Source of the DNA: Rhodospirillales bacterium
GTDB lineage: Bacteria; Pseudomonadota; Alphaproteobacteria; Acetobacterales; Acetobacteraceae
Length of the DNA stretch: 64,000 bases
Assembly (NCBI GenBank): GCA_025359905.1
Contig: JANYDF010000135.1
Location: 1-64,000 of the forward strand
Reading direction: 5' to 3'
The translations under genes were made by a program, and so were the position numbers. The notes beneath the pieces were generated by a model that was not told the origin of the DNA, did no database searches, and saw only the letters and a list, made by a program, of their open reading frames with translations. Below are positions 63,189 through 64,000 of this stretch, in pieces. Position 1 is the first letter of the stretch. Each line of letters begins with the position of its first letter.

Positions 63189-63935
63189 TTAGCCTACCAT
63201 CAGCCGCACCACCTCGTCTGGATTGGTCTCAGCCGTATTGCGCATTCCGGCATTGACCCCGCGCCGCAGCACTGTGATGCGGTCGGCGACGGCGAAAATG
63301 TCTTGCAGATTGTGCGAAATAAAGATGATGCCGACGCCGCGCGCCTTCAGCGACTGGATCAGCGACACCACCTTGCGCTGTTCCGGCACGCCAAGCGCCG
63401 CCGTCGGTTCGTCCATGATCAGCACCTTGGCGTGCCAGTGCAGCGCGCGGCCAATAGCCACGCATTGCCGCTGGCCGCCGGACAGCGCACGCACCGGGCG
63501 GTCGAGCCGGTCGAGGCCGATGTCCAGCGTATCGAGCGTCTTGGCGGCTTCCTCGCGCATACGCCTGCGGTCGATCACCGGCACGATGCCGAACAGCCGC
63601 GTCATCGGCTCGCGGCCGAGAAACACGTTGGCGCCGACATCAAGGTTATCGGCCAGCGCCAAATCCTGATAGATCGTCTCGATGCCGCGATCGCGCGCGT
63701 CGTGCGGGTTGGCGAACGACACACGCTCGCCGCCATAGCGCAGTTCGCCGGAATCGGAAGGAAACACGCCGGAGATGATCTTGATCAGCGTAGACTTGCC
63801 CGCGCCGTTGTCGCCGGCCAGCGCCACCACCTCGCCCGCGTTGACGGAAAAATCCACCCGGTCGAGCGCCAGCACGCCACCGAACTTCTTGGTCATGCCG
63901 CGTGCTTCCAGCAGCGGCTTCGCACGCTCACTCAT
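63189..63935 (-). CDS. Sugar-type ABC importer ATPase (single-NBD, FrcA-like)
   Basis: 248 residues. Walker A LAGDNGAGKSTL, signature ALSGGQRQCVAIGRAL, Walker B VLIMDEPTAALG, switch His in ISHNLQD. EARGMTKKFGGVLALDRVDF and IETIYQDLALADNLDV are typical of carbohydrate importer ATPases of the RbsA/FrcA group, here with one NBD (FrcA-like) instead of two. The start overlaps the end of the permease gene. It energises import of a sugar or related ligand; the matching binding protein is not nearby. Confidence 0.92.
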   Translation of the reverse strand: MSERAKPLLEARGMTKKFGGVLALDRVDFSVNAGEVVALAGDNGAGKSTLIKIISGVFPSDSGELRYGGERVSFANPHDARDRGIETIYQDLALADNLDVGANVFLGREPMTRLFGIVPVIDRRRMREEAAKTLDTLDIGLDRLDRPVRALSGGQRQCVAIGRALHWHAKVLIMDEPTAALGVPEQRKVVSLIQSLKARGVGIIFISHNLQDIFAVADRITVLRRGVNAGMRNTAETNPDEVVRLMVG

Positions 63936-64000
63936 CGACGCGGCCTCCCTTACGCTGCGCCTGATCGACCAGCACGGAAATGATGATCACCACGCCCACC
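63928..64000 (-). CDS. Sugar-type ABC importer permease, C-terminal end (partial)
   Basis: The minus-strand frame ending at TGA 63928-63930 reads GVVIIISVLVDQAQRKGGRVDE from the right window edge. A hydrophobic helix followed by a DQ-R/K basic tail is the usual C-terminus of RbsC/FrcB-type permeases. The end overlaps the ATPase start by eight bases, so the two are translationally coupled. The bulk of the gene lies beyond the window. Confidence 0.75.
   Translation of the reverse strand, partial: VGVVIIISVLVDQAQRKGGRVDE

Overview
This is about 64 kb of GC-rich DNA, densely coded on both strands, with short intergenic gaps and many ATGA-type overlaps. The gene families point to an aerobic alphaproteobacterium, probably Rhodospirillales/Acetobacteraceae-like: groES/groEL with a small basic gene in front, tRNA-Trp-secE-nusG, a PilZ-tagged chemoreceptor, a globin-coupled aerotaxis receptor, PepN, and extensive acyl-CoA catabolism. 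The taxon is inferred. I saw no IS element, prophage, integron or CRISPR array. The window opens on a run of 14 C inside a reading frame.

Layout. 1-4.7 kb: exported TPR protein (5' truncated), HupE/UreJ-like membrane protein, and a chemoreceptor ending in a PilZ domain. 4.7-9.6 kb: a YbhGFSR-type ABC exporter operon on the minus strand. 9.7-11.8 kb: a glucarate-dehydratase-like enolase divergent from an SDR. 11.8-14.2 kb: a small gene, a tailless groEL, groES and a small basic gene. 14.4-17.5 kb: fatty acid desaturase and an NTF2/flavin-monooxygenase fusion. 17.6-18.5 kb: tRNA-Trp, secE, nusG and a strong terminator. 18.5-25 kb: envelope and polysaccharide genes (KpsT/KpsM-like ABC pair, small exported protein, SLT-SPOR lytic transglycosylase, Wzx-like flippase, STAS protein, CpsD-like P-loop protein with a broken Walker A). 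25-31.4 kb: a two-gene ABC exporter, an M24 peptidase and a DUF2339 membrane protein.

31.4-49.3 kb is a catabolic block. One minus-strand operon has an acyl-CoA synthetase, a cyclase-family hydrolase and a periplasmic binding protein. Next come a GntR regulator and a quinone-oxidoreductase-like gene. A plus-strand operon follows: an ACAD10/11-type kinase plus acyl-CoA dehydrogenase pair, thiolase, a hydroxyacyl-CoA dehydrogenase/enoyl-CoA hydratase fusion, and an amidohydrolase. A shared 10-bp near-palindrome upstream of both operons suggests that the GntR protein controls them together. Convergent to this is a valine-degradation set (mmsB, isobutyryl-CoA dehydrogenase, mmsA) with a divergent LysR regulator.

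49.3-53.9 kb is a decaying island: an intact SDR, a C-terminal stub of a Gfo/Idh/MocA dehydrogenase, a B12-dependent diol dehydratase whose fused large/medium subunit is broken by a deletion and frameshift, a frameshifted GntR regulator, and a pirin stub. 53.9-64 kb is housekeeping and sensory: pepN, a small HTH-like protein, a PhoR-like histidine kinase, an LpoA-like lipoprotein overlapping rsmI head to head at a triple 12-bp repeat, a cupin and RidA pair, a globin-coupled chemoreceptor, and the end of a sugar-type ABC importer operon running off the right edge.
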